Origin: Bacillota bacterium
GTDB lineage: Bacteria; Bacillota; Sulfobacillia; JAMCWA01
Direction: 5' to 3'
NCBI GenBank assembly: GCA_023475165.1
Contig: JAMCWA010000095.1
Span: forward strand, 1-64,000
Length of the DNA: 64,000 nt
Below the pieces are notes generated by a model. The model was not told the origin of the DNA. It worked only from the letters and a program-made list of their open reading frames with translations, and did no database searches. Below are positions 18,866 through 27,788 of this stretch, one piece after another. Both the position numbers and the translations under genes were made by a program. Every line of letters begins with the position of its first letter. The first letter of the stretch is position 1.

Positions 18866-19486
18866 GTGATCATCAAGACCCTAACGGTAGGGGAATTTCA
18901 AGCCAACTGTTACCTGGTGGCCTGTCCTCAGACCCGGGCGGCCGTCGTCATCGATCCCGGGGCCGCTGCCTCGGAAATCGTTGCGGCCATTCAGAGTAGC
19001 GGCTTCCAGGTACGTTATATCCTCAATACCCATGGCCACATCGACCACATTGGGGCCAATGATGCCGTGGCCCAAGCTACGGGTGCCCCGCTCCTGATCC
19101 ATGAAGCCGACGCCACGCTGCTCACAGACCCGGCCCGTAATCTATCCATTTATTCTGGACGGGCTCTCCGTTGTCAGCCGGCGGATCAACTACTCCGGGA
19201 TGGGGATAGCCTCCAGGTTGGCAATCTACTCTTTCAAGTCTTACATACCCCTGGTCATACCCCTGGCGGTATCTGCTTGCTTTGTCAAAACGCCCTCTTT
19301 AGCGGTGATACCTTGTTCGCCTGGTCCATCGGGCGGAGCGATTTTCCCGGGGGAAATCATCAAACACTGATTCGGTCGATCAAGGAGAGACTCTTTACCC
19401 TGCCCGATGAGACGGAGGTCTATCCCGGTCATGGCGAGCGGACCACCATCGGGGAAGAGAAGGGCTCGAATCCCTTTGTGGCCTGA
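18866..19486 (+). CDS. Metallo-beta-lactamase-fold hydrolase (glyoxalase II-like)
   Basis: The 206-residue hydrolase has the metal motif THGHIDHIG, a later HTPGHTPGG and FSGDTLF, and the C-terminal YPGHGERTTIG. It is like the small thiolesterases commonly placed between dtd and hisS in Firmicutes. GTG 18866 lies 7-8 bases after GGGAGG; the frame extends upstream into repeat DNA, which is unlikely to be translated. The substrate is unknown, plausibly a glutathione-independent thioester. Confidence 0.85.
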   Translation: MIIKTLTVGEFQANCYLVACPQTRAAVVIDPGAAASEIVAAIQSSGFQVRYILNTHGHIDHIGANDAVAQATGAPLLIHEADATLLTDPARNLSIYSGRALRCQPADQLLRDGDSLQVGNLLFQVLHTPGHTPGGICLLCQNALFSGDTLFAWSIGRSDFPGGNHQTLIRSIKERLFTLPDETEVYPGHGERTTIGEEKGSNPFVA

Positions 19487-19561
19487 GGGGTGTAAGAACC
19501 GGGAAGGCTGGCGCCTTTCCCGAGCGATCAGCGCCGTACCTATTATGAAGAGGTGATCCCT

Positions 19562-20824
19562 TTGTTGACCAACCTGCCCCGCGGTACCAATGATATCCTA
19601 CCTGGGGAAACGGAGAGATGGCAGTGGGTGGAGGAGCAGTTCCGCGTCGCCTGCCGTCTGTACGGTTACCGCGAAATACGTACCCCCGTGTTTGAACATA
19701 CGGAGCTCTTCCAACGGACGGTAGGCGAGTCCACGGATATCGTCCAGAAAGAGATGTACACCTTTACCGACCGGGGCGGAAAAAGCCTGACCCTGCGTCC
19801 CGAAGGGACGGCGGGGGCGGCCCGGGCCTATCTGGAACACAGTTTTTACGCCGAACCACAACCAGTCAAGCTTTTCTACCTGGGTCCCATGTTCCGGTTT
19901 GAAAGGCCCCAGAGCGGCCGTTACCGCCAATTTCACCAGTATGGGGTGGAGGTGTTTGGCGCCGCTGATCCGGCCGTTGACGCCGAGGTGATCGCGCTGG
20001 CCCGGCACTTTTTTCAACGGTTGGGGTTGCAGGGGTTGCAGGTTCACCTGAACAGCATCGGTTGCCCTACCTGTCGGGCGGAATATCGCCAGCTTCTGGC
20101 CGGTTATTACCAGCCCCTTTTGCCCCAGCTCTGTGAGGACTGCCGTGGCCGCTTTGACCGTAACGTCCTGCGCCTTCTGGACTGTAAGGTAGATGTAGAG
20201 TATGCTCGAACTGCTCCCAAATTGACCGATCACCTTTGCGCCGACTGCCAAAAGCACCTGGAAACCCTGGGAGGGTATCTGCGAGAGTTGGGAATTGCCT
20301 ATGAGCTCAATCCGCAGCTGGTGCGCGGCCTGGACTATTATACCCGCACAGTCTTTGAGATAATTGACCCCACCTTAGGTACCCAGGGTACCCTCATCGG
20401 CGGGGGGAGATATGACGGGCTGGTGGAGGAATTGGGAGGAAAGCCTACCCCGGGCATCGGTTTTGCCGGAGGACTGGAGAGACTTCTTTTGATTCTGGAG
20501 AAAGACCCCCAAAGATTACCACCGGCGACGCGCCTGGACGTCTTTCTGGCCTTGTTGGGTTCCAAGTTTGTACCGGAAGGCCTCCGGCTTCTGGGCCGCC
20601 TGCGTCAGGCTGGTCTTTCGGCTGACATGGATTTCCTGGGGCGCAGCCTGAAGGGCCAACTCAGGTATGCCTCCAAGAACCAGGCCCGTTTTGTCGCCCT
20701 CCTGGGGGAGGAGGAACTCTCCCGGGGGGTGGTGGCCTTGAAGGATATGGAGCAGGGGGGACAGGTGGAGGTATCCATAGAACGGTTGGAGAAAACCTTG
20801 CTGGAGCGGAGCAACCACCGGTAG
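19562..20824 (+). CDS. hisS: Histidyl-tRNA synthetase
   Basis: A class II synthetase charging tRNA-His. The 420-residue protein shows motif 1-2 regions (YREIRTPVFEHTELFQRTVG and LRPEGTAGAARAY), the histidine motif RGLDYYTRTVFEI and motif 3 GGRYDGLVEELGG. TTG 19562 yields MLTNLPRGTNDILPGE and follows AGGTG by 6 bases. No T-box leader was seen. It precedes aspS, the common Firmicutes order. Confidence 0.96.
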   Translation: MLTNLPRGTNDILPGETERWQWVEEQFRVACRLYGYREIRTPVFEHTELFQRTVGESTDIVQKEMYTFTDRGGKSLTLRPEGTAGAARAYLEHSFYAEPQPVKLFYLGPMFRFERPQSGRYRQFHQYGVEVFGAADPAVDAEVIALARHFFQRLGLQGLQVHLNSIGCPTCRAEYRQLLAGYYQPLLPQLCEDCRGRFDRNVLRLLDCKVDVEYARTAPKLTDHLCADCQKHLETLGGYLRELGIAYELNPQLVRGLDYYTRTVFEIIDPTLGTQGTLIGGGRYDGLVEELGGKPTPGIGFAGGLERLLLILEKDPQRLPPATRLDVFLALLGSKFVPEGLRLLGRLRQAGLSADMDFLGRSLKGQLRYASKNQARFVALLGEEELSRGVVALKDMEQGGQVEVSIERLEKTLLERSNHR

Positions 20825-20935
20825 TACCAAGAGGTTGGACGTCGGCCTTTGAGAGGCCACTGCTGCCTTCGGCAGCACCATCACCCAATGGCGATGCGTG
20901 AGCCTTATTTTTCGGATGAGGAGGACGGTTTCCGT

Positions 20936-22873
20936 ATGATTGAACCACTAGGCGACTTCCGACGTACCCATTATTGCGGGGAACTGAGCCGTCAGAACGT
21001 AGGTCAGGAGGTGGCTCTGACGGGGTGGGTCAGCCGGCGTCGCGACCTGGGCGGGCTAATCTTTGTCGACCTGCGGGATCGGACCGGCATCGTTCAGGTG
21101 GTATTCCACCCCAATCCCGTCCCCGACCAGCCTGGTGAACCAGGTGGTGTAACGTCGGGAGACGGAGAGCTTTCGGCTGGGAACCTTATCTCGGAGCCGG
21201 GCCAGGGCGGGGAACCAACTTACGTGACCTCAGAGCCCCGCGAGGCCACAAGGGCGGCGACGCTGGATCTCTACCAGAGGGCCGGCCTCCTGCGTGGCGA
21301 ATACGTCGTCGCCGTCCGGGGGACGGTGCAGGCCAGAGGGGAAGGCTCCCGCAACCCGAGGCTGGCTACGGGCGAAATCGAGATTCTCCCACGGGAGATG
21401 AAGATTTTGAACACTGCCAAGACCCCGCCCTTCTATATCCAGGAGAAGCTCGAGGTCGATGAGACCCTGCGCCTAAAGTACCGCTACCTTGATCTTCGTC
21501 GGCCCAACATGCAGAGAAATCTCATGCTGCGGCACCGGGCCGCCAAGGCCGTGCGCGACTTTCTGAGTGGGGAGGGGTTCCTGGAGGTGGAAACCCCGAT
21601 GCTGACCAGGAGCACCCCCGAGGGGGCCAGGGATTACCTGGTGCCAAGCCGGGTCAATCCCGGCAAGTTTTACGCCTTACCCCAGTCGCCGCAGCTTTTC
21701 AAGCAGCTCCTCATGGTGGCCGGGATGGACCGCTATTTCCAAATTACCCGTTGCTTTCGCGATGAAGACCTGCGGGCGGACCGGCAGCCGGAGTTCACCC
21801 AGATCGATGTGGAAATGTCCTTTGTCGACCAGGCGGAAATCCTGTCGCTGGTGGAAAGAATGATTAGCCATGTCTTCCGGGAAGCGGCGGGGATTGAGGT
21901 CCAGGCCCCCTTTCCCCGGATGACCTATGCCGAGGCCATGGATCGCTACGGTTCAGACAAGCCTGACCTGCGCTTTGGTCTGGAGATCATGGATTTCTCC
22001 CTTATCTTGGGGGGAACGGGTTTTAAAGTCTTCCGTCAAGCCGTGGCTGAGGGCGGGAAGGTAAGGGGGATTGTGGTTCCCGGTGCCGGAGGCTTCAGTC
22101 GCAGGGAGATTGAGGAGTTAGCCAAAAAGATTGAGGTCTTTGGCGCACAGGGCTTGGCTTGGTTAGCCCTGGAGGAAGAAACGGAAGGCCGGTCTCCCAA
22201 CCTCCGCTCGTCTTTTGCCCGGTTTCTCTCCCAAGAGGAACTGCTGGGATTGGTCCGGGCGGCTGGTCTAAACCCGGGGGACCTCCTTCTCCTGGTGGCT
22301 GGACCGTCGCCAGTCGTCAGCAGCTCCCTTGGGTTTTTGCGGTTGGAGCTGGGCCGCCGGCTTAATTTGGTGTCGGGGGGCCAGTGGCGTTTCCTCTGGG
22401 TGGTGGAGTTTCCCCTCTTTGAGTATAGCCAGGAAGAGGGTCGCCTGGTCGCTGTCCATCACCCCTTCACTTCGCCTTTGGAAGAGGATATCGGGAGGTT
22501 GGCTGAGGATGCTCAGGCGGTCAGAGCCAGGGCCTATGACCTGGTCTTAAATGGTGTGGAGCTAGGAGGTGGAAGCATCAGGATCCACCGCCGCGACCTG
22601 CAGGAGAAGATCTTCACCACTTTGGGCCTTTCCAGGGAGGAGGCCTGGGAGAAGTTCGGCTTTCTTCTGGAGGCTTTTGAGTATGGTACACCTCCCCACG
22701 GGGGTATTGCCTTCGGCTTTGATCGCCTGGTGATGCTCCTGAGCGAGAACTCCACCATCCGGGATGTCATCGCCTTTCCCAAGACCGCTCGGGCGACGGA
22801 CCTCTTGACGGAGGCCCCCTCCGACGTTTCCCGGCGCCAGATGGAGGAGCTCCATTTGGCGACCAAAGAGTGA
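20936..22873 (+). CDS. aspS: Aspartyl-tRNA synthetase, with an N-terminal insertion
   Basis: The protein has an OB-fold tRNA-binding domain ([20 protein letters not shown]), class II motifs ([47 protein letters not shown]), a GAD insert, and motif 3 [13 protein letters not shown]. The product is about 645 aa if ATG 20936 is used. Between about residues 65 and 105 there is an unusual Gly/Pro/Ser-rich insertion in the OB-fold. Normal AspRS has only a short loop there. The Asp/Asn discrimination state cannot be judged. Confidence 0.95.
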   Translation: MIEPLGDFRRTHYCGELSRQNVGQEVALTGWVSRRRDLGGLIFVDLRDRTGIVQVVFHPNPVPDQPGEPGGVTSGDGELSAGNLISEPGQGGEPTYVTSEPREATRAATLDLYQRAGLLRGEYVVAVRGTVQARGEGSRNPRLATGEIEILPREMKILNTAKTPPFYIQEKLEVDETLRLKYRYLDLRRPNMQRNLMLRHRAAKAVRDFLSGEGFLEVETPMLTRSTPEGARDYLVPSRVNPGKFYALPQSPQLFKQLLMVAGMDRYFQITRCFRDEDLRADRQPEFTQIDVEMSFVDQAEILSLVERMISHVFREAAGIEVQAPFPRMTYAEAMDRYGSDKPDLRFGLEIMDFSLILGGTGFKVFRQAVAEGGKVRGIVVPGAGGFSRREIEELAKKIEVFGAQGLAWLALEEETEGRSPNLRSSFARFLSQEELLGLVRAAGLNPGDLLLLVAGPSPVVSSSLGFLRLELGRRLNLVSGGQWRFLWVVEFPLFEYSQEEGRLVAVHHPFTSPLEEDIGRLAEDAQAVRARAYDLVLNGVELGGGSIRIHRRDLQEKIFTTLGLSREEAWEKFGFLLEAFEYGTPPHGGIAFGFDRLVMLLSENSTIRDVIAFPKTARATDLLTEAPSDVSRRQMEELHLATKE

Positions 22874-23020
22874 TGACTATATCCTGACAGACTTTGAAAA
22901 AACGCGTTCTCGCCGTTAGCGGTCGGTTTTTTGGCGGTTTCTGGAGAGGATTTATGGCCGGCAGAGGCCATACAGGTCGGATACGTTCATTTTTCAAACG
23001 TATTAAGCCGCCTTTTCTCC

Positions 23021-23049
23021 TTGCAAAGCGAAGAAAGCTGTGCTATATT
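23021..23049 (+). promoter_or_regulatory. Sigma-A-type promoter for the 6S-like RNA
   Basis: TTGCAA (23021-23026) and TATATT (23044-23049) are separated by 17 bases. A start near 23056 would produce the RNA described next. No protein gene follows closely. Confidence 0.6.
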
Positions 23050-23055
23050 ATTGTT

Positions 23056-23240
23056 GGTCAAAGAAGAAAAATTTCTGACAAAGAACCCTGCTGTGTACGT
23101 GGCGATCCGCCAGGTTTTGAGCCAACACCACAACCTAGGGAGCCTGGACTCTGAACGCAGCGTATACGCCCCCGCCGGTATGGTGCCAGGGGACATACAA
23201 AGCCTTCAGGAGGGCACCCACCTGCTGAGAGCAGGTTCAA
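23056..23240 (+). ncRNA. ssrS: Candidate 6S RNA downstream of aspS
   Basis: A promoter is followed by about 185 bases that can form a rod. The closing stem is GAACCCTGCT (23083-23092) with AGCAGGTTC (23230-23238), with one bulge. An inner stem is AGGTTTTG (23112-23119) with CAAAGCCT (23198-23205). Between them is a large open bubble, the hallmark of 6S RNA that mimics an open promoter. A terminal hairpin contains GCGTATACGC. Bacillus subtilis 6S-1 (bsrA) also lies just downstream of aspS. The call rests on structure and position, not on a covariance search. Confidence 0.6.
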
Positions 23241-23279
23241 AAAAGCGGTGAGTACGGCATGGCGGGGATCTTTCGTGGT

Positions 23280-23585
23280 TAGGAGAGTGCTGGCGAACGG
23301 CGGCTTCCGTAGTCACCCCGGCCAGAAAATGGTCAGGGCGACCGCTCAAAAGTGCCCAGAGGGGAAGGAGACAAGGCTCCGAAGCGAGGTGTACCAGGTG
23401 GTACATTGAGCGAGGAGCCGCCGGACGGCGCGTCAGCGCCGCCGGGGGGTCTGGGGGAGGGACTCCCCCAGGCATTAGAGGGTGCTCAGGCACGTAGGGG
23501 CCGACGAAGGGGGGCATGCCCCCTTAGCGGAGGCGGGCGGCAGCCCCTGACACGCAGATGACTATTTTTCAGCAGTCTCCTAGGA
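23280..23585. repeat. Family 1 element, full copy, GC-rich variant
   Basis: The left end is AGGAGAGTGCTGGCGAAC and the right end is TATTTTTCAGCAGTCTCCTAGG. The interior has the shared CAAGGCTCCGAAGCGAGG and GAGCGAGGAGCCGCCGG words plus the long GC-rich module (GGCGCGTCAGCGCCGCCGGG, GACTCCCCCAGGCATTAG, GGGGGGCATGCCCCC). Confidence 0.85.
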
Positions 23586-23589
23586 GTAG

Positions 23590-23620
23590 AACCCCCGGTT
23601 TCTCGAGGGGTTTTTTCTTT
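23590..23620 (+). terminator. Terminator-like hairpin before the BlaI-type gene
   Basis: AACCCC (23590-23595) can pair with GGGGTT (23607-23612), followed by a T-rich run to 23620. It directly abuts the family 1 element and would insulate blaI from upstream transcription. Confidence 0.6.
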
Positions 23621-23638
23621 TCCTGATTTTCGCTGATC

Positions 23639-23679
23639 TTGACGATATGTTGTCTTATACACTATAATGCGTAGTGTGC
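23639..23679 (+). promoter_or_regulatory. Promoter with overlapping palindromic operator
   Basis: TTGACG (23639-23644) and TATAAT (23663-23668) are 18 bases apart. ACACTA and TAGTGT form an inverted repeat around the -10 box (about 23660-23678). BlaI-family repressors bind such dyads, so autorepression of the next gene is likely. Confidence 0.65.
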
Positions 23680-23713
23680 TCTTGGCTCCATTTCTTGGCA
23701 GAGGTACTTGGAA

Positions 23714-24160
23714 ATGAACAAAGATGCTGAGGACACGTCATTACAGTCCTACCACCTCAACTGCCGTGGCCTAGAGAGGGTACTGGGAACTCTGGAAGCC
23801 GCAATAATGGAAAGTATGTGGCACAAACAGGAGGCTACCATTCGGGAGGTTTGGGAGGAATTATGCCTCGAAAAACACGTAGCCTTCAATACCATCATGA
23901 CGGTTATGAATCGGCTGGTTGAAAAGGGTTTGCTCCGTCGTAGCGGGGTTACGGGAAGTTACAGATTTCAGCCGCTTATGACCAGGGAGGATTTTTTGGA
24001 CAAGCTTTCGCGGGAGGTGAGTCTGAGCTTGATCACAGACTTCGGTCGGCGAGCCGTGGCCCAATTTGTGGAGGTACTGGAGGAAGGCAATCCCGAATAC
24101 CTCGAACTTATACAAGAGATGGTCTGTCGGAGGAAGGAAGGCCAGAATAAGAAAAGGTAG
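23714..24160 (+). CDS. BlaI/MecI/CopY-family transcriptional repressor
   Basis: The 148-residue protein has a winged helix: LGTLEAAIMESMW, ATIREVWEEL, AFNTIMTVMNRLVEKGLLRR. A C-terminal dimerisation helix region follows. No BlaR1-type sensor protease or beta-lactamase gene is next to it; instead a ccdA-tlpA-trx redox group follows. ATG 23714 lies 9 bases after AGAGGT. A dyad overlaps its promoter. The likely signal is copper or redox/envelope stress, but this is inference from the family only. Confidence 0.88.
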   Translation: MNKDAEDTSLQSYHLNCRGLERVLGTLEAAIMESMWHKQEATIREVWEELCLEKHVAFNTIMTVMNRLVEKGLLRRSGVTGSYRFQPLMTREDFLDKLSREVSLSLITDFGRRAVAQFVEVLEEGNPEYLELIQEMVCRRKEGQNKKR

Positions 24161-24203
24161 TCCGCCTTCGGCCTGTCTCGGTCTTCTTGCCTCTTGCCAG
24201 GCC

Positions 24204-24258
24204 CCAGGAGAGTGCTGAAAACCTGCGGTTTGAGTGGTTATCCCGCTCGGGATACCGC
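24204..24258. repeat. Family 1 element, left end only
   Basis: CCAGGAGAGTGCTGAAAAC then TTTGAGTGGTTATCCCGCTC matches the left end. The remainder of the element is missing. It lies between the BlaI-type gene and ccdA. Confidence 0.7.
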
Positions 24259-24398
24259 CAGGAGGCACACGCCGCCCGTTGCATTGGCTGCTGGGGGCAC
24301 GGAAGGACTTCTCTTACCTGAACTGGAAAATGTAGGCGATGGTGAAGGCGCCCATGAACTGAGGCGGCGACGTACAATCCAGGAGGGAGGAAATCAAT

Positions 24399-25121
24399 TT
24401 GGCTGCAAACAATGTTTCCTTTGTTCTAGCCCTAACGGCGGGACTGGTTTCTTTCCTTTCCCCTTGTGTTTTGCCACTGGTACCGACCTATTTGGCCTAC
24501 CTGGCGGGGGGGTCCCTGGCGGAACTGACCGGGCGCGAGATGGCTGATCCCCGCCTTCGTTACCGTATGCTGACAAACGCCATGGCTTTTGTGCTGGGGT
24601 TTTCCCTGGTTTTCGTCAGCCTCGGGCTCTCGGCCAGCCTGATCGGGACATTCCTCCTTCGCTACCAGCAGCTTCTGCGGCAATTAGGCGGTCTGGTGGT
24701 AATCGTCTTCGGGCTCCATACGATGGGTTTGCTGAAGCTCAGTTACCTTTACCGGGAGAAGAAGGTGGAGTACCGGCCCCGTCGCTCCAGCATTCTTAGC
24801 TCTTTTCTCATTGGAATGGCCTTTTCGGCCGGATGGACTCCCTGCGTTGGACCGATCCTTTCCACTATTCTGCTGTATGCCAGCCTCTCCGAGACCGCGG
24901 TATTTGGCGGCCTTCTGCTGGCCACCTACTCCCTCGGGTTGGCCATCCCTTTCATGCTGTCGGCTGTCTTCCTTGGCTTCTTCTTGCGGTACTTAGGTCG
25001 TTTTACCCCACATCTCCCCAAGGTCAACCTAGTTGCCGGAATGCTTATGGTGGGCATCGGAATTCTGCTCTACGGGAACTACTTCTTCAGGCTGGCCCAA
25101 CTCTTCAACTTCGGCTGGTAA
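24399..25121 (+). CDS. ccdA: Cytochrome c biogenesis protein CcdA
   Basis: CcdA carries electrons across the membrane from cytoplasmic thioredoxin to extracytoplasmic thiol proteins. The 240-residue protein has six membrane helices with the redox cysteines in FLSPCVLPLVPTY (C23) and GWTPCVGPIL (C149). TTG 24399 sits about 8 bases after GGAGGGAGG. With the TlpA-like and thioredoxin genes downstream it forms a complete reductive relay. Confidence 0.93.
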   Translation: MAANNVSFVLALTAGLVSFLSPCVLPLVPTYLAYLAGGSLAELTGREMADPRLRYRMLTNAMAFVLGFSLVFVSLGLSASLIGTFLLRYQQLLRQLGGLVVIVFGLHTMGLLKLSYLYREKKVEYRPRRSSILSSFLIGMAFSAGWTPCVGPILSTILLYASLSETAVFGGLLLATYSLGLAIPFMLSAVFLGFFLRYLGRFTPHLPKVNLVAGMLMVGIGILLYGNYFFRLAQLFNFGW

Positions 25122-25173
25122 ACCGCCGGTACACTTGGAGAAACGCTTGGACGCAGGAGGAGAATTGTTCATT

Positions 25174-25704
25174 ATGAAAAAAATGGTGTTGGGATTGACG
25201 GCAGCGGTAGTTGTTAGCGTGGTCCTGCTCTTTTTATACCTGTGGAGACCAACTTCAGGAGAGGTCAAACCTACTGAGGTCCGACCAGAGACCGGGTACC
25301 TGGCTCCCGATTTTACTCTCAGGGACCTGGAGGGCAAAGAAGTCAAGCTTTCGGAATCGCGGGGCCAGGTGGTGCTGGTCAACTTTTGGGCCAGTTGGTG
25401 TCCTCCTTGCCGGGCGGAGATCCCGGAGATAGAGGCCTACTACCAGAAAAATGGCCAGAAAGTGGTCATTCTCGGGGTCGACCTGCAGGAAGATCCTGCC
25501 CGCGTGAAGAGCTTCGCCAGGACCATGAACATGCACTACCCGATCCTGCTGGATAGTGGCCAAGTGGCTAAGCAATACCGGGTGAGAGTGATTCCCACCA
25601 CCTTCGTGGTCAGCCCGCGAGGGGTGATCTCCGATGTATTTACGGGACCTATGAGCTACTCTCAGATCGAGAAGATGGTCCTGAAGGCCTCATTGTTGAA
25701 GTAG
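25174..25704 (+). CDS. Membrane-anchored TlpA/ResA-type thioredoxin
   Basis: The product starts with an uncleaved-looking signal anchor (residues 4-24) and has a thioredoxin fold with WCPPC (75-79) and a cis-proline in VIPTTFVV. It would reduce cysteines on the outer face of the membrane, for example of apocytochromes, with electrons from CcdA. ATG 25174 is reported; TTG 25165, only 4 bases after AGGAGG, is an alternative that adds three residues. The signal anchor and CcdA linkage make the extracytoplasmic role likely. Confidence 0.88.
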   Translation: MKKMVLGLTAAVVVSVVLLFLYLWRPTSGEVKPTEVRPETGYLAPDFTLRDLEGKEVKLSESRGQVVLVNFWASWCPPCRAEIPEIEAYYQKNGQKVVILGVDLQEDPARVKSFARTMNMHYPILLDSGQVAKQYRVRVIPTTFVVSPRGVISDVFTGPMSYSQIEKMVLKASLLK

Positions 25705-25710
25705 GACTTC

Positions 25711-25734
25711 ATAGGAGACTGCTGACAAACTGCG
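25711..25734. repeat. Family 1 element, left end only
   Basis: ATAGGAGACTGCTGACAAAC then TGCG matches the left terminus, 7 bases after the tlpA-like stop codon. Confidence 0.7.
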
Positions 25735-25835
25735 TCACCCTTCGGCCGACTGCCGAAAAAGCTTATTTACAGCACTGGAGGCTTCGGATACAATAGTACG
25801 TGTTGGTTCTGAGCAAAGCTGGAGGAGGCTGCGAT

Positions 25836-26168
25836 GTGGACGGAATGATTTTCAAGGTTGATGAATCAGACTTTACCCAAAGGGTGCTGGGCTCTCAAGA
25901 TGCCGTCCTTGTTGATTTTTGGGCCGAATGGTGTGCCCCCTGCCGGATGATTGCGCCTGTTTTGGAGGAACTGACGAAGGATTACCAGGGGCTACTTCGA
26001 GTAGCTAAACTCGATGTGGACGCCAATCAGAACCTGGCCTTGCAGTACGGCGTTTTCAGCATTCCGACGCTCATCCTCTTTAAGAACGGTCAACCGGTGG
26101 ACAGGATTGTGGGCTATGTCCCCAAGAAGGAGCTCAAGAAGCGGATTGACCGCTACATCATACAATAG
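25836..26168 (+). CDS. trxA: Thioredoxin
   Basis: A 110-residue cytoplasmic thioredoxin with the redox motif WCAPC (32-36), VDFWAEWCAPC context, and cis-proline in FSIPTLILFKNG. It can feed electrons to CcdA and to other disulfides. GTG 25836 lies 7 bases after GGAGGAGG; ATG 25845 is a second in-frame option. It is separated from the tlpA-like gene by a family 1 end but has the same orientation. Confidence 0.93.
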   Translation: MDGMIFKVDESDFTQRVLGSQDAVLVDFWAEWCAPCRMIAPVLEELTKDYQGLLRVAKLDVDANQNLALQYGVFSIPTLILFKNGQPVDRIVGYVPKKELKKRIDRYIIQ

Positions 26169-26172
26169 TCGG

Positions 26173-26483
26173 CCTCCTCGGGATCGCTGGCAAACTGCGT
26201 TTTGAGTGGTCGACGCGCCCAAGAAAACGCTGGGACGAGACCTCAAATCGCCCCAGATGCTGAGGAGGCAAGGCTCCGAGGCGAGGCGCACCAAGTGCTA
26301 TATTGAGAGTGGAGCCGCCAGACGGCGTGTCAGCGCCGCCGGGGCTCTGGGGGAAGGGACTCCCCCCAGGCATTAGGGGGTGCTCAGGCACCGTAGGTGC
26401 CGAAGGGGGGCATGCCCCCCCTAGCGGAGGCGGGCGGAAGCCCGCCTGACACGCATATGGGGGTTTTCTCAGCGGTCTTTAGA
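26173..26483. repeat. Family 1 element, full copy, GC-rich variant
   Basis: A diverged left end (GGGATCGCTGGCAAACTGCG) and right end (GGGGGTTTTCTCAGCGGTCT) enclose the same GC-rich module as the 23.3 kb copy, including GGCGTGTCAGCGCCGCCGGG and GGGGGGCATGCCCCCC. It follows trxA. Confidence 0.85.
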
Positions 26484-26501
26484 GTTGCCTCGTATGTTGT
26501 T

Positions 26502-26524
26502 CGCCCCTTTCTCGGGGGCTTTTC
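26502..26524 (+). terminator. Terminator-like hairpin after trxA
   Basis: GCCCC (26503-26507) can pair with GGGGC (26515-26519) across a short loop, followed by TTTTC. It is weaker than the other terminators because the T run is short. Confidence 0.5.
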
Positions 26525-26716
26525 TATTGGGGCGGAAAACCGGGAAAAGACATGTAAGCGATTAGTTACATTGATAATAACGTCACAAGACGCCAAAAGG
26601 TCGTAGACTTTCCGGGTTGAGGCCATGATGATTTACGTTTTGGTGGGACGGAGGTGACGCTTGAAAGACGGAACAAAGCCCCATTTAGCTGGCATTGCAG
26701 GTTTTGCTTAGCTGCT

Positions 26717-26788
26717 CTGTCAATGAGAAAAAATATTTGTAGGCGAGACAGTCAGCTTATTGACAGGCTGAAGGAGGAAGCGTACACT
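26717..26788 (+). promoter_or_regulatory. Candidate hdr-mvh promoter with inverted repeat
   Basis: TTGACA (26760-26765) and TACACT (26783-26788) are 17 bases apart. CTGTCAATGAG (26717-26727) and CTTATTGACAG (26756-26766) form an 11-base inverted repeat with one mismatch whose right arm covers the -35 box. This could be an operator. The leader to hdrC would be over 400 bases and includes a family 1 element. About 230 bases upstream (26525-26716) show nothing recognisable. Confidence 0.45.
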
Positions 26789-26956
26789 TAGATGTGAAAG
26801 GTATAACAATCATTATATAAACAAATTCCTCTTTTCTGAAATGCCGGGAGCCCACATATGAGGCGATGATTGGCAGGGAGACCATCCTGACGGAGCGGCA
26901 TAGTTACATAGTTCACAGCATCCAGATCGCCAGGTCTCAGGTATCGCTGGTTACTC

Positions 26957-27194
26957 AAGGGGAGTTGAGGAACTGCGTTTGGAGTGGTTAACGGGCCTGA
27001 GATACTGTTAGGGCGGGGCCTTAAGTCAGTCCAGATGCTAGGAGCGACAAGGCTTTGAGCGGAAGCGTATACAGAAATGCGCTGAGCACAAAGCCGCCGG
27101 AGGGACACAATCCGCTGCAGTTACGCCCCATTTTAGGGAAAGTTCTTCGGTGGATTGCGCCAACGCAGATAGTGTTTTTCAGCGGTTTCCTAGG
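26957..27194. repeat. Family 1 element, diverged full copy before hdrC
   Basis: GAACTGCG then TTGGAGTGGTTAACGGGCCT marks the left side and CAGATAGTGTTTTTCAGCGG then TTTCCTAGG the right end. The interior is more diverged than in other copies. Its right edge supplies bases next to the hdrC Shine-Dalgarno site. Confidence 0.75.
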
Positions 27195-27206
27195 GGAGGG
27201 GTGAGT

Positions 27207-27788
27207 TTGGAAGTGACGGAGGTACTGTCGGAAAGAGAACTAGATCGCGGCTTTTCACACCAGGTGCAGGACCTACCCGGAGCCGGGGGATTGGAGAAAT
27301 GCATCCAATGCGGCACCTGCTCTGGTTCCTGCCAGATGAGCGCCAGGATGGACTATACCCCGCGAAGACTCATCGAAATGGCCCGGGTGGGAATGAAAAG
27401 GGAGGTTCTGTCGAGTAGGGCCATCTGGTATTGCGCCAGCTGCTATTCGTGTACGGTTCGTTGCCCCAGGGGCATCAATATTACGGAGGTCATGAGCGGT
27501 TTGAAGTCGCTGGCCATCAAGAATGAGATGTGTTCCCGGCGCGATGACGGTCCGGCCTTCTATACCAGTTTCTATGACGTCATCAAGCGGTACGGACGGC
27601 TCCACGAAGGTTCTGTAATCGCCGGCTTTGCCTGGAAGACCAACCCATGGCGTTTATGGGGAATGGCTCCTTTGGGCTGGAAGATGTTTTTGAGCGGCAA
27701 CCTCGAGGTTCTCCCAGAAAAGATCAAGAAGCCGGCAGAGATATCCTTGCTCTTGGAAAAACTGGGCGGTGGGGTGATGAAGAGATGA
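27207..27788 (+). CDS. hdrC: Heterodisulfide reductase-type subunit HdrC
   Basis: HdrC is an iron-sulfur subunit that passes electrons from HdrA to HdrB. The 193-residue protein has two 4Fe-4S motifs: KCIQCGTCSGSC (C32, C35, C38, C42) and YCASCYSCTVRCP (C76, C79, C82, C86). TTG 27207 lies 6 bases after GGGGAGGGG. The stop overlaps hdrB by 4 bases (ATGA). The C-terminal 100 residues are helical and unassigned. It begins the hdrCBA-mvhDGA operon. Confidence 0.93.
   Translation: MEVTEVLSERELDRGFSHQVQDLPGAGGLEKCIQCGTCSGSCQMSARMDYTPRRLIEMARVGMKREVLSSRAIWYCASCYSCTVRCPRGINITEVMSGLKSLAIKNEMCSRRDDGPAFYTSFYDVIKRYGRLHEGSVIAGFAWKTNPWRLWGMAPLGWKMFLSGNLEVLPEKIKKPAEISLLLEKLGGGVMKR

Noticed and set aside
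19487..19561. T-box leaders for hisS, aspS and alaS
   Set aside because: No GGTGGNACCGCG-type T-box sequence or specifier-loop arrangement is visible before any of the three genes.
22894..23251. Small overlapping frames downstream of aspS
   Set aside because: They overlap the promoter and the structured 6S-like RNA and are rich in unusual codons.
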